Shown: in pieces, positions 4,646 to 5,047 of the stretch | Position numbering within the stretch: the stretch's first letter is position 1 | How the letters are laid out: each line of letters opens with the position of its first letter | DNA from: Atopobiaceae bacterium UBA7016 | GTDB lineage: Bacteria; Actinomycetota; Coriobacteriia; Coriobacteriales; Atopobiaceae | NCBI GenBank assembly: GCA_002449555.1 | Contig: DJXA01000114.1 | Span: 1 to 5,047, forward strand | DNA length: 5,047 nucleotides | Reading direction: 5' to 3' | The notes under the pieces: model-generated | The model's input: the letters and a program-made list of their open reading frames with translations, nothing else | What the model was told of the DNA's origin: nothing | The model's database searches: none | Made by a program: the position numbers and the translations under genes

Positions 4646-5047
4646 TTAGGCGATCTTGAAGACCCAGCCGAACTTGTCCTCAATCTCGCCGGACTGGATG
4701 CCGGTAAGGGTCTCGCGGAGCTTGGCCAGGACGGGACCGACGTGCTCCATGCCCGCGCCAAAGACATGCTCGTTGCCCTCGAGGTCAACCACCTTGCCCA
4801 CCGGGCTGATGACGGCAGCGGTACCACACATGCCGCACTCCTCAAACTGGTCGATCTCGTCGAAGCGCACCTGGCGCTCCTCCACGTTGAGGCCCAGATA
4901 CTCGCGGGCAACCTGCACCAGCGAGCGGCGCGTGATGGAGGGCAGGATGGAGTCGGTCGCAGACTGCGGAACCACCAGGCCGCCGTCCTTGGTGACAAAC
5001 AGGAAGTTGGCGCCGCCGGACTCCTCCACGTAGGTGTGGGTCTGCGG
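4646..5047 (-). CDS. ilvE: Branched-chain amino acid aminotransferase, C-terminal part (5' end off window)
   Basis: The last 133 residues of a class IV PLP-dependent aminotransferase are present, ending at TAA 4648-4646. The enzyme transfers the amino group between glutamate and the 2-oxo acids of leucine, isoleucine and valine in the cytoplasm. The visible part contains THTYVEESGGANFLFV, the SILPSITRRSL loop (33-43 of the fragment) that in the family helps bind the PLP phosphate, and ECGMCGTAAVISPVGKVVD (70-88) with the conserved GTAA turn. It ends with LRETLTGIQSGEIEDKFGW, a typical C-terminal signature of the BCAT subfamily with 'TGIQ-G' endings. Full-length members are about 340 residues, so roughly 200 residues, including the PLP lysine, lie beyond the right edge. 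Other class IV enzymes such as D-amino acid aminotransferase are much less likely given these motifs. Two hairpins follow the gene. Confidence 0.94.
   Translation of the reverse strand, partial: PQTHTYVEESGGANFLFVTKDGGLVVPQSATDSILPSITRRSLVQVAREYLGLNVEERQVRFDEIDQFEECGMCGTAAVISPVGKVVDLEGNEHVFGAGMEHVGPVLAKLRETLTGIQSGEIEDKFGWVFKIA

Overview
The window is GC-rich. All recognisable genes lie on the minus strand, so transcription runs from right to left. The mix is an [FeFe] hydrogenase of the group B type, an ilvE of the YVEE-GGAN / ECG-CGTAAVISPVG subfamily, hisS, and a fragment like the C-terminal tail of Rpn-family proteins. Together with the high GC this suggests an obligate anaerobe, most plausibly a gut or oral member of the Coriobacteriia (Olsenella/Collinsella/Atopobium-like). 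That placement is inferred from protein style; the window has no rRNA or other taxonomic marker.

Layout in order of transcription, right to left. (1) 5047-4646 is the 3' part of a branched-chain aminotransferase gene (ilvE), its 5' end off the right edge. Two hairpins follow: a perfect 12-bp AT-rich stem directly after the stop, then a GC-rich stem with a T run that looks like a genuine intrinsic terminator. (2) 4493-3183 is hisS, complete, with a strong Shine-Dalgarno site and a short leader with no room for a T-box. (3) A perfect 12-bp GC hairpin follows hisS, then an 82-residue ORF (3126-2878) resembling only the C-terminal tail of Rpn (PD-(D/E)XK) nuclease/transposase proteins. It is probably a remnant. 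(4) 2786-1857 is a LysR-type regulator, preceded by an AT-rich region with an extended -10 and a perfect 21-bp interrupted palindrome. (5) 1857 (or 1860)-937 is an RluA-family pseudouridine synthase whose start overlaps the LysR stop, so the two are probably co-transcribed and translationally coupled. (6) After a 232-bp intergenic region with a plausible extended -10 promoter and a spaced repeat of GCAATTG, the N-terminal 234 residues of a ferredoxin-rich group B [FeFe] hydrogenase run off the left edge (704-1).

Most of the window is housekeeping (amino-acid metabolism, tRNA charging, RNA modification). No CRISPR array, tRNA, rRNA, insertion sequence or complete novel system is visible. The items most worth a second look are the poorly understood hydrogenase class and its upstream repeats, the operator-like palindrome before the LysR gene, the unusual LysR-RluA coupling, the orphan Rpn tail, and the long symmetric hairpin after ilvE.
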